Below are positions 43,584 to 52,907 of a stretch of DNA of 64,000 bases, piece after piece; position 1 is the first letter of the stretch; every line of letters begins with the position of its first letter. The translations under genes were made by a program, and so were the position numbers. The notes under the pieces are model-generated. The model worked only from the letters and a program-made list of their open reading frames with translations, searched no databases and had not been told where the DNA came from. The DNA is from Bacillota bacterium (GTDB lineage: Bacteria; Bacillota; UBA4882; UBA8346): contig JAEYPR010000031.1 in NCBI GenBank assembly GCA_023410535.1, positions 1 to 64,000 on the forward strand, read 5' to 3'.

Positions 43584-46500
43584 CTATTGAACAACGATAT
43601 CCATCGAGAGTTTCGCTCCTAACCAAGCAGTTTCAACTTGGACCATTTGCCAATCGAGATTATAGGTTCCGACGGTCGCCGGAGCTTTCATCGTGAAGGT
43701 AAAAGTCTTTTCCTGTCCAGGAGCGATCTGGTCGTTCGGATCCAAACCTTGTGCCGGAGTGAACAGGCTCCCATCCGCCAACGGTACCAACTTATACCCT
43801 TGAGCGGCAGTCCAAGTTTGATTGCTGGTATTTTTGACGGTAACACTTACCGTATAACTTTGACCGGCCGTCATTGTCGCAGGAATGGTCGTATTCTCAA
43901 TTACGGCGGCAGCCTCGTCTTCGGCCAACTCGGCAGTGCTGTTGATAATATTGACGCCGGCTGTGGCAGTCGCTCCCGGAGCGATCGGAGCGGGGCTGAC
44001 CGTGACCTCCTTGCGAACGAGCAACGGTCCGAACCAAGAGACGCGCTCTTGAATCATTCGCCAATCGGTGGTGTATGTTCCCGCGGTTGCGGGAGCTTTC
44101 ATCGTAAAGGCGAAAGTCGTTGAGGCGCCCGGAGCGATCGCATCGGCGGCATCCAAGTGAATCCGCGAAGCTGCGAAGGGATCGGTTTCGCCGACGGCTC
44201 CCAATTTATAACGATTGGCCGCCGTCCAGGTGGTATCGCCGATATTGGCGACGGTAATGTGCACGGTATAGCTTTGACCTGCGATCATTGCGGTTGGAAT
44301 ATCATCACTGACATAGATGACATCGTCGCCTTTGGTTACAGTTACGGTCTTGGCAACCAGCGCCGCTGTTCCAATTGCCTGGGTCCCATGGACCATCTGC
44401 CAGTCCGTGGTGTATTGCCCAGGCATGCTCGGGGCTGCCATCGCAATCGTGAAAGACTTGACCTGTCCCGGAGCGACACTTTCGTTACCGCTCAAGGCTT
44501 GGCGGTTAGCCGCGAACGGATCCGAATTATTGACGGCCACCAACTCATAACCGCCCGCAGGGGTCCAAGTGCTGGTCCCGGTATTCTTAACAGTCAACTG
44601 AGCGGTATAAGTCTTTCCGGCAACCATTGTATCCGGAATGTTCTCGCCGACTAGGACAGCGCTGTCGGCAACGGCGGCTTCAACCGTAATGACAACATCT
44701 TTGCCGGTCGTAGATAGACCATCGCTCACTTCGAAACGGACTATATGGCTACCAACCTGACTCACATCCGGAGTCCAACTGAATGTCTTAGTCGCTGGGT
44801 CAAAGTTGGCTCCTTCAGGCAAATTGCCGGTCGAATAGTCTAAAGAATCGTTCTCGGGATCAGTTGCAGTGACGCTAAACTGAAGGGTTTTTCCTACTTG
44901 AATGATCTGGTTATTGATCAAATCAAAAGCCGGTCCTTTTGGATTCCACTCGATTTTTAAGTTGTGAATCATGGTGCGGTTACCGGCGCTGATGGTGCCG
45001 GTGTTTACAAATCCGGCGCTATTCCCGGCTTGAAGATACGCATCCATGGTTGCGGATAGCGTTACATTCTGGATCAGCCCTTCCGCCAATTGGTTTTGCG
45101 TGAGCGCAGTGGTATTATTGGTATTTAAAGAAGCATAAATCTTATTGCCTTTCGTCCACACTGCAATGGTGCAATTTGCAAGATAACCGATGGTTTTGAT
45201 GGTTTGTTTGGCATCCGGATTTACACCATTCGAGTTCCCCCATTTGGCTTGATCGGCATCGGTAACGTTACTGTCTTGCTCAATGGGTAAATAATACGAA
45301 TAGCCGTTTTTAAACTCCATCAAACTGATATTGACGCCATCCGACTGGATCGGGGTGCGTTCGACCCGAACGGAGTATCCGTTACGGGTGATCGGATCAT
45401 AATTGATGAATAAATCTAGATATTGGTTGGTCGCGCTGCCAAACCCTTGGCCGCCCGTTTTTTCGGGGTCGGCTTGCAGGGTCACCTTCATATCACCAAT
45501 CGTGCCTGTTGCCGGCGTATATAACACTTCGCCGCCTTGGATTGCCGGCATCAGTCCGTAGCCGGCCGCCCCGTCTTGTCCTGTTCCATAGGTGAACGGT
45601 GCATTATTGTTGACGGCAATCATCTGCGTCGCTTTACGCCACGGATAGGTGGTAAAGTCGGTTGTATCCACCGGTATGTATTGATTCACCGTCCAAAAGC
45701 CTGCTGTTGGCACTTTGGTAATTAACGAACCGTCGGTAACAAAGTTTTTAAAATCAGTCTCAACATACTGCCGTTTCACATCAGCGGATATAACTGCTTT
45801 TCTGGTCACCGCCGTCAAAGCAGTCCCTACCAACGACCGAATGTCCTTTGGAGCGACGGATGCCATTAAATAGTACCCAACGTCGCCTTCGGTCAACGTG
45901 TAAGAATCGACCGGCAAATCGTTGACAATATCCGGATATCGCGTAACCGCGACCGCAATTGGGTTTGCACCGCTAGCATCGGTGCAGCGGAACCAAGTTA
46001 CATACGATTTATCAGGTTTAGCGGTACTAATTCGGTACGATACCGAAACCTGTCCGTTGGACGGGTTGGATACCGTCGGGTTGACCACAAAGCTTGGCGC
46101 GTCAGTTGGCGTCGGGTTTACGGTAATTTGATATGCACCGCAAAGTCCTAACTCATTGCGCGCCTGGATCATAAAGGTTTCCGGGATGTCTTGATCCGCA
46201 GGCAAGTTAATGGTGGCCGTGGCGTTATTGCCGGTGGTGGTAAAGGATACGGCGGACGCGTCCGGTCCAACGACCGACCATGTTAAACTGCCCATTGTCG
46301 CGGTAATATTCAACGAAGCGGTTAACGTGGTTGAATCACCCGAGGTAAGTGTCGCCGACGAACCGCTCGCCAGTTTAAGGGTGAGCGCGGTTGGAATTCG
46401 CGTGTCGTTGCCGAGCGCTTCGTTGGCGATGGCTTTAATGCCCAGCGGGTCCCAACCGTCCGAGCCGCGCAACAAGTTGTAGGTATTGTAGTAGGTCTGT

Positions 46501-47720
46501 CCATTATGGGTAAACTTGTACGCCTTCAACAACTCCAGATAATCTTTCATATCGGTCGTTTGGTTATATGGAGAAGCTCCGGAGATGGTGATCGGTTGAT
46601 CGTTAAGTGTCACATTGTATTGATACCCACGCAATGTCGGTAACTTCGAATCGGCATACACCGACCAAACAATATTCTTCGGATCAATCGTCACTCCGGG
46701 GTCGGTATAATATTTACAATCGACTGCGGTAACGGCACCCGGCGATTTCCCAAAACCTTGGCTGTCGGTGCCGTGAATCCGGAAAACGCATCCCAAAAAG
46801 GAAACGCCGCTGGTTCCGCCGGCAGGGCACTCGCTATAAAAATCAAAATCGCAATTCAGATAAACAACTCCGGAACCGCCGGCGATCGAGTCCGCCGTAC
46901 TTTCAAAATGGCATTGATTATAGAGGGTTCTGGTTCCGGAAAACGGCAACAGATTCAACCTGCTCCGAAAGGAAGTGTCGTAAGCGTAAGCCATATCGCC
47001 GCTCAAGCTGGCAAGTTGGGCCTGTGTGATCGTGCTGGTCCGCGCCGCCATGCTCAACGAAGGCTTCAGCGGATAGTCCAGCGGGATGCTGCAATAGTTG
47101 GCAATTGTCAGATGTTGCGTGGCAAACCCGTTGCTGGTAATTTTGAATACCGTCCAGTTGCCGTTAGCGCCATAGGATTGTCCACGGTTACCGCATAAGA
47201 TCACTTTATTGCGGTCGTTGGTCAAGCCATTCAGCTTAAGATAGTTGCAGCTGATGACGGTGCCAAACAAACCGTTCGGACTGGCTGATGTGACGATGGT
47301 CTGGTCTTTATAGTCATCGCACCAATAGACATACGGAGCAATGTAAACATTGACCGGATTCGCCGCCGTGCCGTCGTTTCCTTGGCCTTTCAGCCCGTTA
47401 AGATAGGGTACGACTGCAATTTTGTCATCCTTATCAACCGAGCCGCTTACATCGTTAAAAACATACGGTTGCATATACGACGGCATTGCGGCAATTTGAG
47501 CTTTGGTCAGTGTGCCGTCGACATATAACGCATGCGGTCCCAATTGAATGGTTTGCTCGCCATAAACGATCGATCCGGTAATGCCGTCGTCGTACAAGTA
47601 TACCGGCGATGACGGATCCAGTGGCGCATTAAGTTGCGTGCCCGCCGCTAAAACAACTGTCGCAGCAAGCGAAATGGCGAAAACTACCGCCAAGAAAATC
47701 GCAATAATTTTTTGGTACAT
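43584..47720 (-). CDS. Large secreted multidomain protein with beta-helix and Ig-like repeats
   Basis: A 1378-residue exported protein with a signal peptide (1-27, ending VVLAAG). Residues ~60-400 resemble a pectinesterase/pectate-lyase-like right-handed beta-helix (VYIAPYVYWCDDYKD, FKITSNGFATQHLTIANYC, LYNQCHFESTADSI). Around 440-560 is a bacterial Ig-like segment. Residues ~670-960 form a jelly-roll-like domain. About 965-1045 is a putative Ig domain (VTATDPENDSLDY.., SWTPDVSQVGSHIVRFEVSDG). The last ~330 residues are three NBR1-type Ig repeats (about 1050-1155, 1160-1265, 1285-1378), each with the TWT and APxxxGTYxxDWxM core. It is probably an extracellular carbohydrate- or surface-binding protein; catalytic function is not established. 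No sortase or SLH anchor is visible. Confidence 0.82.
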   Translation of the reverse strand: MYQKIIAIFLAVVFAISLAATVVLAAGTQLNAPLDPSSPVYLYDDGITGSIVYGEQTIQLGPHALYVDGTLTKAQIAAMPSYMQPYVFNDVSGSVDKDDKIAVVPYLNGLKGQGNDGTAANPVNVYIAPYVYWCDDYKDQTIVTSASPNGLFGTVISCNYLKLNGLTNDRNKVILCGNRGQSYGANGNWTVFKITSNGFATQHLTIANYCSIPLDYPLKPSLSMAARTSTITQAQLASLSGDMAYAYDTSFRSRLNLLPFSGTRTLYNQCHFESTADSIAGGSGVVYLNCDFDFYSECPAGGTSGVSFLGCVFRIHGTDSQGFGKSPGAVTAVDCKYYTDPGVTIDPKNIVWSVYADSKLPTLRGYQYNVTLNDQPITISGASPYNQTTDMKDYLELLKAYKFTHNGQTYYNTYNLLRGSDGWDPLGIKAIANEALGNDTRIPTALTLKLASGSSATLTSGDSTTLTASLNITATMGSLTWSVVGPDASAVSFTTTGNNATATINLPADQDIPETFMIQARNELGLCGAYQITVNPTPTDAPSFVVNPTVSNPSNGQVSVSYRISTAKPDKSYVTWFRCTDASGANPIAVAVTRYPDIVNDLPVDSYTLTEGDVGYYLMASVAPKDIRSLVGTALTAVTRKAVISADVKRQYVETDFKNFVTDGSLITKVPTAGFWTVNQYIPVDTTDFTTYPWRKATQMIAVNNNAPFTYGTGQDGAAGYGLMPAIQGGEVLYTPATGTIGDMKVTLQADPEKTGGQGFGSATNQYLDLFINYDPITRNGYSVRVERTPIQSDGVNISLMEFKNGYSYYLPIEQDSNVTDADQAKWGNSNGVNPDAKQTIKTIGYLANCTIAVWTKGNKIYASLNTNNTTALTQNQLAEGLIQNVTLSATMDAYLQAGNSAGFVNTGTISAGNRTMIHNLKIEWNPKGPAFDLINNQIIQVGKTLQFSVTATDPENDSLDYSTGNLPEGANFDPATKTFSWTPDVSQVGSHIVRFEVSDGLSTTGKDVVITVEAAVADSAVLVGENIPDTMVAGKTYTAQLTVKNTGTSTWTPAGGYELVAVNNSDPFAANRQALSGNESVAPGQVKSFTIAMAAPSMPGQYTTDWQMVHGTQAIGTAALVAKTVTVTKGDDVIYVSDDIPTAMIAGQSYTVHITVANIGDTTWTAANRYKLGAVGETDPFAASRIHLDAADAIAPGASTTFAFTMKAPATAGTYTTDWRMIQERVSWFGPLLVRKEVTVSPAPIAPGATATAGVNIINSTAELAEDEAAAVIENTTIPATMTAGQSYTVSVTVKNTSNQTWTAAQGYKLVPLADGSLFTPAQGLDPNDQIAPGQEKTFTFTMKAPATVGTYNLDWQMVQVETAWLGAKLSMDIVVQ

Positions 47721-48422
47721 TATTTGCTCCTTTCAAATCCATTTTTGAAGCACTTATGATTACAACTACCCTCCTTTCATAATTCGTTTCCATGACAATT
47801 TTTGCAGTAAATTAAGCTTATATTTTTTATACTAAACAGATCGTGCTGAATTTACAATATTTTAATTTAAAGATCTAACAAAATTTAAACAATTGCGGCG
47901 TATTAGAACATTCAAGCAAAACATTAACAATTCGTTCATTTAGATGCAATTAAGTTAAATTCTTCTAAAAGTGTCCCTGTCTGCCTTTTTGTATTTGTAA
48001 AATGCCATTCGTTTTGTGTTTTTTGCAAGTACTTTATTAAAGAATAAATTTTTGGAGAAATAGGACAAAAATGTTTTTGGTAATAGTTAACACAACACGA
48101 AGCGCGAATACTACAAATAAGCCTAACACAATACGGTTGCCGGAAGACCGCATATTCGTCTTCCGCTAATGATAAGATTGCGCTATATTTTGCTTGAATC
48201 ATTCATACGCAAAAAATGCGAACGTGATAAATTGGTTATGAGGACCGGATGTAGCAAACCTTATTTCATTTTTAGCGGGATTGTCCTCAATTTGAGAGCA
48301 CCTGCTGCAGACCGGAGCGGAGACCGTTTAGCGGTGACGGTAATAAAGAAGCTGGGTTTGGAGAATTGATTTTTAGTGACTCAAACGAAAGACACCGTCC
48401 CCGCGTGCCTTTTTCAAAAATG
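47721..48422. other. AT-rich stretch without a convincing gene
   Basis: The first ~200 bases are the leader and promoter region of the large secreted protein gene. A minus-strand frame at 47936-48202 (88 codons) has no ribosome binding site and no recognisable family. At 48375-48412 the sequence ACGAAAGACACCGTCCCCGC resembles the ends of IS200-like/REP-associated elements seen in other Bacillota. No transposase is present. Confidence 0.4.
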
Positions 48423-48466
48423 AAAAGCTCTCGAACCCTGATTCTCCAAGGTTTGAGAGCTTTTTA
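48423..48466. terminator. Bidirectional terminator
   Basis: AAAAGCTCTCgAACC pairs with GGTTtGAGAGCTTTTT, with A/T runs at both ends. It lies 22 bp past the stop of the TsaA-family gene. Confidence 0.88.
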
Positions 48467-48487
48467 CACCGTTAGTGTTTCCAAGCG

Positions 48488-48964
48488 TTAAAAGTTAAAG
48501 ACTGTACTCCAATCAAACTTACCCGACTCTTCCACATTTTTAGGCCAATTCGAACACCATTTTGGCATTTGTGGCTCTTCTACCCGATCAAGACTAGGGA
48601 TGTATGGTTTAATATCCAAAACAGGCGTCCCATTGTCGGCGTCGATATATGCTAAACCAATAATACCATTGGGATAATCGATATACGTTACATAGCTGCA
48701 TGTAACTCCAATCGGATTTGGACGTTCCGGAGAACGGGTCGCAAAAGTTCCCAGTCGCTCCGGTGCATTTTTGTAAGGACTTTTTTCAATAAGTTTTGCC
48801 CTGGATTCGGCTTTATCATATTTATCAAACCACCATAACACCTGGATATACTGGAAATCCTCAAGGTTTGTAATTGCAGGAATATATTCCTTGGCTAATA
48901 CTAGTTTCGTGCCATCATCATCTACCTGAATCTTGCCAATTGCTTTTAATCTAAATTGTTCCAT
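48488..48964 (-). CDS. trmO: TsaA/TrmO-family protein (tRNA t6A37 N6-methyltransferase type)
   Basis: A 158-residue beta-barrel protein of the TsaA (UPF0066) family. The hallmark GTFATRSPERPNPIGVTC lies at about residues 72-89, followed by IGLAYIDADNGTPVLDIKPYIP. E. coli TrmO methylates t6A37 of threonine tRNA with SAM, but some relatives bind other substrates, so the exact role is inferred. The ATG at 48964 follows TAGGAGA; a frame extending to 48985 runs through that site. It is monocistronic. Confidence 0.85.
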   Translation of the reverse strand: MEQFRLKAIGKIQVDDDGTKLVLAKEYIPAITNLEDFQYIQVLWWFDKYDKAESRAKLIEKSPYKNAPERLGTFATRSPERPNPIGVTCSYVTYIDYPNGIIGLAYIDADNGTPVLDIKPYIPSLDRVEEPQMPKWCSNWPKNVEESGKFDWSTVFNF

Positions 48965-49114
48965 AAATAAATCTCCTATTCCCATTTATTTACGGCGCCG
49001 TTACTATCAGTATACAAGTATAGGGTAACACTACAAGCCTTTTTTAAAATTTCTAACTTTTTACCGCTACTTTTCCCGTACATTTGACTGTTACTATAAC
49101 GACAGGGTCAATTC

Positions 49115-49291
49115 ATGACTCAGCGTATGCGTTTGATTGAGCGAACCGGTTTTCTTTCTCAACAGCTCGTTCACTTCGGCCAAATCGGTCAACCCGAAGA
49201 TATTGCCAAGGTCATTGTAAACTTATTGCCCGATAATTTCGGTTGGGTCACCGCTCGGGACATTGAAGTGTCAGGCAAACACCTGCTTTAA
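49115..49291 (+). pseudogene. C-terminal remnant of a short-chain dehydrogenase/reductase
   Basis: Fifty-eight codons read MTQRMRLIERTGFL.., GQIGQPEDIAKVIVNLLPDN and FGWVTARDIEVSGKHLL before a stop. GQPEDIA..V..L....WVTG..I.V.G is the conserved C-terminal end of SDR enzymes. No Rossmann motif or YxxxK is present upstream in any frame and there is no ribosome site. It is a truncated gene. Confidence 0.7.
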
Positions 49292-49370
49292 AGATGTGAA
49301 GACTGCGTAAAAGCAACCGTCTTATGGCTCTCCAAAATTCGCATTTTATACGATAATCGTATACCGCTAC

Positions 49371-49730
49371 TTACACTTTCGCCTCAATGATTGTGATCGG
49401 GTCAATTTTTTTGAGCATCCGCCAGATCGGAAGCAAACTAATCAAAGTGACAATTAGCGGTGTGGATAACAGTCGAAAAATATAACTTTGATCCCATAGC
49501 ACCAGCGGCAAGCCATGCTCCGTCAAATCAAAGTGATTTAGAGCCCATCCGCATAGTAAGGCGCTAAGTAACCCACCGAAAAATCCGAGTAAATTAATAA
49601 CGGTAATTTCGAAAAGCGCTTTACCGATAATCGTCTGCCGGGTATGCCCTAATGCTTCCAACAAACCAAATTCAGGACGCCTTTGATAAAAATAAATATA
49701 AAACAGGAAACTAACACAAAGGGTTATCAC
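49371..49730 (-). pseudogene. C-terminal fragment of an FtsX/MacB-type ABC permease
   Basis: A 119-codon frame that reads FYIYFYQRRPEFGLLEALGHTRQTIIGKALFEITVINLLGFFGG (given here as two blocks around EALGHTRQ) and ends WRMLKKIDPITIIEAKV. This is the last quarter of an FtsX-family permease: the ExGLLxAxG loop, two membrane helices and the P-I-x-x-I-x-A end. The large extracytoplasmic part, first helix and partner ATPase are missing. The frame is broken upstream next to the EamA gene. It is a decayed gene. Confidence 0.7.
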
Positions 49731-49772
49731 GCTAGGGCAAGATTAACAGTGATCTTCGCAAATGCCAAAAAG

Positions 49773-50198
49773 TTATTTAAAAGCTATCACCAACGCACCC
49801 GCGACAATCAACACTCCCCCAGCTAAAGTTTTCAAATCCGCTTTTTCGCCCAGAAAAAGAAAGGCCAACACCATTGCAAAAACTACTCCCAGCTTATCAA
49901 TGGGAGCCACTCGGGACGCCGGTCCGAGCTGTAACGCCCGATAATAACAAAGCCAGGAAGCGCCGGTAGCCAAGGCCGATAAAACTAAAAAAGCCAGTGT
50001 TTTACCAGGAATCTTTACGGGATTTTGCCATTCTTTCATGGCAAGAACCATGCCGCCCGAAAATATCAATACGACAATGGTCCGGAGGAATGTTGCCAAA
50101 TTGGAGTTAATTCCGGTAACACCGATTTTCCCGAATAAAGCGGTCAATCCGCCAAAAAAGGCTGATGCCAGTGCAAAATAAACCCATGCCGGAAGCAT
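49773..50198 (-). CDS. EamA/DMT-superfamily small transporter
   Basis: A 141-residue membrane protein with about five hydrophobic segments, a single EamA domain. WVYFALASAFFGGLTALFGKIG at the start, SWLCYYRALQLGPASRVAPIDKL (~83-105) and the ending FLGEKADLKTLAGGVLIVAGALVI are typical. Single-domain members work as dimers; substrates are usually unknown small metabolites. AAAAGGAGAGG lies 7 bases before the ATG. Confidence 0.88.
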   Translation of the reverse strand: MLPAWVYFALASAFFGGLTALFGKIGVTGINSNLATFLRTIVVLIFSGGMVLAMKEWQNPVKIPGKTLAFLVLSALATGASWLCYYRALQLGPASRVAPIDKLGVVFAMVLAFLFLGEKADLKTLAGGVLIVAGALVIAFK

Positions 50199-50212
50199 AT
50201 TATCCTCTCCTT

Positions 50213-50335
50213 TTAAAACATAACACTTAAAATAAAACCACTATCAGAAACCGTGACTTTTATATCTCCATCCGTTTCATCAAGGGTCAATCCGACTTCT
50301 CCACCGCCTCTGATAGATTTTGGTCGTCTTCCATT
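50213..50335 (-). pseudogene. Possible remnant of a histidine kinase ATPase domain
   Basis: One minus-strand frame reads GGGEVGLTLDETDGDIKVTV then SDSG before ending in a stop. This resembles the N-box to G1 span of HATPase domains (GG.V.V.L....D.I.V.V.D.G). It is only about 40 codons, lacks a start and is followed at once by the EamA gene. The assignment is weak. Confidence 0.3.
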
Positions 50336-50365
50336 AATAATATCGCATTAATATCATACCAATCC

Positions 50366-50413
50366 AATCTTAAAAACACCTGAAAGGATTCCTTTTCAGG
50401 TGTTTTTAAGATT
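50366..50413. terminator. Bidirectional terminator-like palindrome
   Basis: AATCTTAAAAACACCTGAAA faces TTTTCAGGTGTTTTTAAGAT, a near-perfect 19-20 bp stem with T-runs on both sides. It is upstream of EamA and of uppP, so it probably ends whatever gene the nearby fragments came from. The remaining bases to 50660 hold no evident gene. Confidence 0.8.
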
Positions 50414-50676
50414 CACGAAGTATAATTAATCCGTGACTACTGCTCAGTCCATGTTATTCTCCGGTTTTGAAATAGCCCGATCTATATCTAGGGCCAAGAC
50501 ACCATCAAAGCGTTTTCTATTCATCAATCAAACAGAGAACCGCTGATGCTCAATGATCGATTTAAGCGTAATCGTCTAGTTCTCCAGGTAGCCTTTAAAT
50601 AGGTAAATAAAAAATTTAAACCCAATAATATTAAATTTCCCAATGGTCAAGCCGCAATCAATTTAAGGGGGATATT

Positions 50677-51465
50677 ATGACACTATTTCAAGCTTGCATT
50701 CTTGGTATAGCCCAGGGGCTAGGTGAGTTTTTACCGATATCCAGTTCTGCCCATCTGGTTTTAATTCCATGGTTAGGTAAATGGCACGATCCCGGTCTTA
50801 CCTTTGACGTTGCCCTTCATATTGGAACACTTTTTGCAGTCGTGGCTTTTTTCTGGAAAGATTGGACAAAACTCATCCAACATGGATTAAGTAAGGGTCT
50901 TACAACCCAAGAAGGTAAATTGTTCTGGTATTTATTGGCTGCATCAATACCTGGGGCGATTGCCGGGGTTTTATTGGAACAAAAAGTGGAAACTACTTTT
51001 CGTAGTCCTTTAATTATTGGAGCGATGCTGATCATCATGGGACTGATACTGTTTCTCGCCGACCGGGTTGGAACAAAACGCCGCGAGGATAAAGCGCTAA
51101 CCTTTGGCCAAAGTATAATTATCGGACTTTGCCAAGCCTTAGCCGTTATTCCTGGGGTATCCCGCTCTGGAATCACGATAAGCAGCGGATTGTTCTTGGG
51201 GTTAACACGTCAAGAGGCAGCCCGCTTTTCCTTTCTTTTATCGACACCGATTGTTGCCGGAGCCGGTCTGTTAAAACTCCGTCATTTAAACGCCAGTTCG
51301 TTCAATCTCCCCTTCATTATTGGAGTCCTCGTCTCCGCAATTACCGGTTTCTTAGTCATCGGACTGCTGCTTAAATGGTTACGTAAAAGCAGTTATTTGC
51401 CTTTTGTTTGGTATCGTGTCTTATTGGGTCTCAGTGTGATTAGTATTTACTTTTTACGAAAATAG
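50677..51465 (+). CDS. uppP: Undecaprenyl-diphosphatase (UppP/BacA)
   Basis: A 262-residue membrane enzyme that removes phosphate from undecaprenyl diphosphate on the outer face of the membrane, recycling the carrier for peptidoglycan and other polymers. The two signatures are intact: LGEFLPISSSAHLVL (~16-30) and VIPGVSRSGITISSGLFLGL (~152-171). About eight hydrophobic segments are visible. AAGGGGG lies 6 bases before the ATG. It is followed after 22 bp by a DedA-PAP2 fusion gene in the same direction, clearly an operon. Confidence 0.95.
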   Translation: MTLFQACILGIAQGLGEFLPISSSAHLVLIPWLGKWHDPGLTFDVALHIGTLFAVVAFFWKDWTKLIQHGLSKGLTTQEGKLFWYLLAASIPGAIAGVLLEQKVETTFRSPLIIGAMLIIMGLILFLADRVGTKRREDKALTFGQSIIIGLCQALAVIPGVSRSGITISSGLFLGLTRQEAARFSFLLSTPIVAGAGLLKLRHLNASSFNLPFIIGVLVSAITGFLVIGLLLKWLRKSSYLPFVWYRVLLGLSVISIYFLRK

Positions 51466-51487
51466 GCTCTTTTGGAGGGTATTAACT

Positions 51488-52795
51488 TTGGTTCAATGGA
51501 TGTCTGGCATCGCTCACTTTTTTATGCAATATGGGGCTTTCGGACTATTTATCCTATCTTTTGTGGAAGCTTCTTTTTTCCCTGTCCCACCGTATTTATT
51601 ATCCATACCGATGACTTTGGCTAAACCACAGCTAGGTTTTTTTTATGCTTTCGTCGGTACGATTGGTTCTGTCTTAGGTGGCCTATTTGGGTATATTCTC
51701 GGTTCCCGATTCGGCCATCCATTCTTAATTAAGTTCTTTAAACCAACAACTGTTAAACAAATGGAAGCGATTTATCTTCGATATGGTGATTGGGCCACCG
51801 CTATCGGAGGATTAACTCCGCTTCCCTATAAGATCTTTGCCATCGCAGCCGGTGCTTTTCGTACCCGGCTTGCTACATTTATACCCGCCTCAATTTTCGC
51901 TAGGGGTATTCGTTTTTTTGGAGAAGCGTTGCTACTTGTCTTTTATGGCAAACGAATAATCGGATTCTTAGAATCTACGCTTGGTCCCGTAACTTTAATA
52001 ACATTTACGATTTTGTTGGCTGGTATTATACTGCTTAGAAGAACAAGACTCGTTTCGACAAAGCTAATTCCTTTCCTTCGCCGGTTATGTGATCAATGGT
52101 TCTATTGGGTAGCCTATATTCGACGGCGTTTTTTTCCAGCCGGTTTGTTCAGCTGGTATTTGATTGCCGGAGCCACACTGACTACTTTCGGGTTGGTTCT
52201 CTTTTCTAAAATTGCATCCGAATTATTGGAGCATGAATTAAATCATTTTGATAGTGTAGTCAGCCAATGGATAATCACTTATCGCGCTAATTGGTTAACC
52301 ATAGTAATGCAAGGAATCACCAATTTAGGCTCAACAATGTGGATAACCGGCCTCGTCCTCTTGCTTTCTATTTTAGGATTTCAATATAAAAAGCGTCGTT
52401 CGGTAATGTATTTAGCGATTACAATTGGCGGAGCCATGCTATTAACCGAATTACTAAAAGGAACTTTTCAGCGTTCCCGTCCTAAATTGCCTTGGCTAAC
52501 TTCAGCGAGTGGATATAGCTTTCCAAGCGGGCATACCCTCATATCTTTCGCTCTATACGGTTTTTTAGCTTATTTGGCATTTCGCAACATTAAAAGTAAA
52601 AGCGTCTTTTCGAGGGTTACTTTAGCGATACTACTTATTTTATTGCCAATTCTAATTGGCATTAGTCGGATTTATCTAGGAGTTCATTATCCCAGTGACG
52701 TTCTCGCAGGTTGGACAGTGGCAATTGGCTGGGTCGGAACTTGTGTTACCGGAGTAGAGTATCTAGAAAGAAACTCAACTAAGTCTCCGTCTTAG
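51488..52795 (+). CDS. DedA-family membrane protein fused to a PAP2 lipid phosphatase
   Basis: A 435-residue fusion. Residues 1-190 are a DedA/VTT-domain protein (EASFFPVPPYLLSIPMTLA, GGLFGYILGSRFG, the GGLTPLPYKIFAIAAGAFR loop with the conserved arginine). Residues ~215-435 are a PAP2 phosphatase with all three motifs: KGTFQRSRP (~332), SFPSGHTL (~349) and SRIYLGVHYPSDVLAGW (~397). Start codon is TTG at 51488 with GGAGGG 8 bases upstream. DedA relatives such as UptA move undecaprenyl phosphate across the membrane, and PAP2 enzymes make it from the diphosphate. With uppP upstream, a role in carrier lipid recycling is likely. Confidence 0.92.
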   Translation: MVQWMSGIAHFFMQYGAFGLFILSFVEASFFPVPPYLLSIPMTLAKPQLGFFYAFVGTIGSVLGGLFGYILGSRFGHPFLIKFFKPTTVKQMEAIYLRYGDWATAIGGLTPLPYKIFAIAAGAFRTRLATFIPASIFARGIRFFGEALLLVFYGKRIIGFLESTLGPVTLITFTILLAGIILLRRTRLVSTKLIPFLRRLCDQWFYWVAYIRRRFFPAGLFSWYLIAGATLTTFGLVLFSKIASELLEHELNHFDSVVSQWIITYRANWLTIVMQGITNLGSTMWITGLVLLLSILGFQYKKRRSVMYLAITIGGAMLLTELLKGTFQRSRPKLPWLTSASGYSFPSGHTLISFALYGFLAYLAFRNIKSKSVFSRVTLAILLILLPILIGISRIYLGVHYPSDVLAGWTVAIGWVGTCVTGVEYLERNSTKSPS

Positions 52796-52907
52796 TTGTT
52801 TTGCGGCCTTGCTTAATTCACATCACCTAATTATTGTCCTGTCAGCGGAATTTAACCATTCAAAAAAACTTATCCGGAGTAACAAACGAAGAGATTATTT
52901 TTCCCCC

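Noticed and set aside
47936..48202. 88-codon frame on the minus strand
   Set aside because: No ribosome site, no recognisable family and odd amino-acid composition; kept only as part of the gene-free stretch.
48169..48369. 66-codon frame on the plus strand
   Set aside because: No ribosome binding site and no family; overlaps the other doubtful frame.
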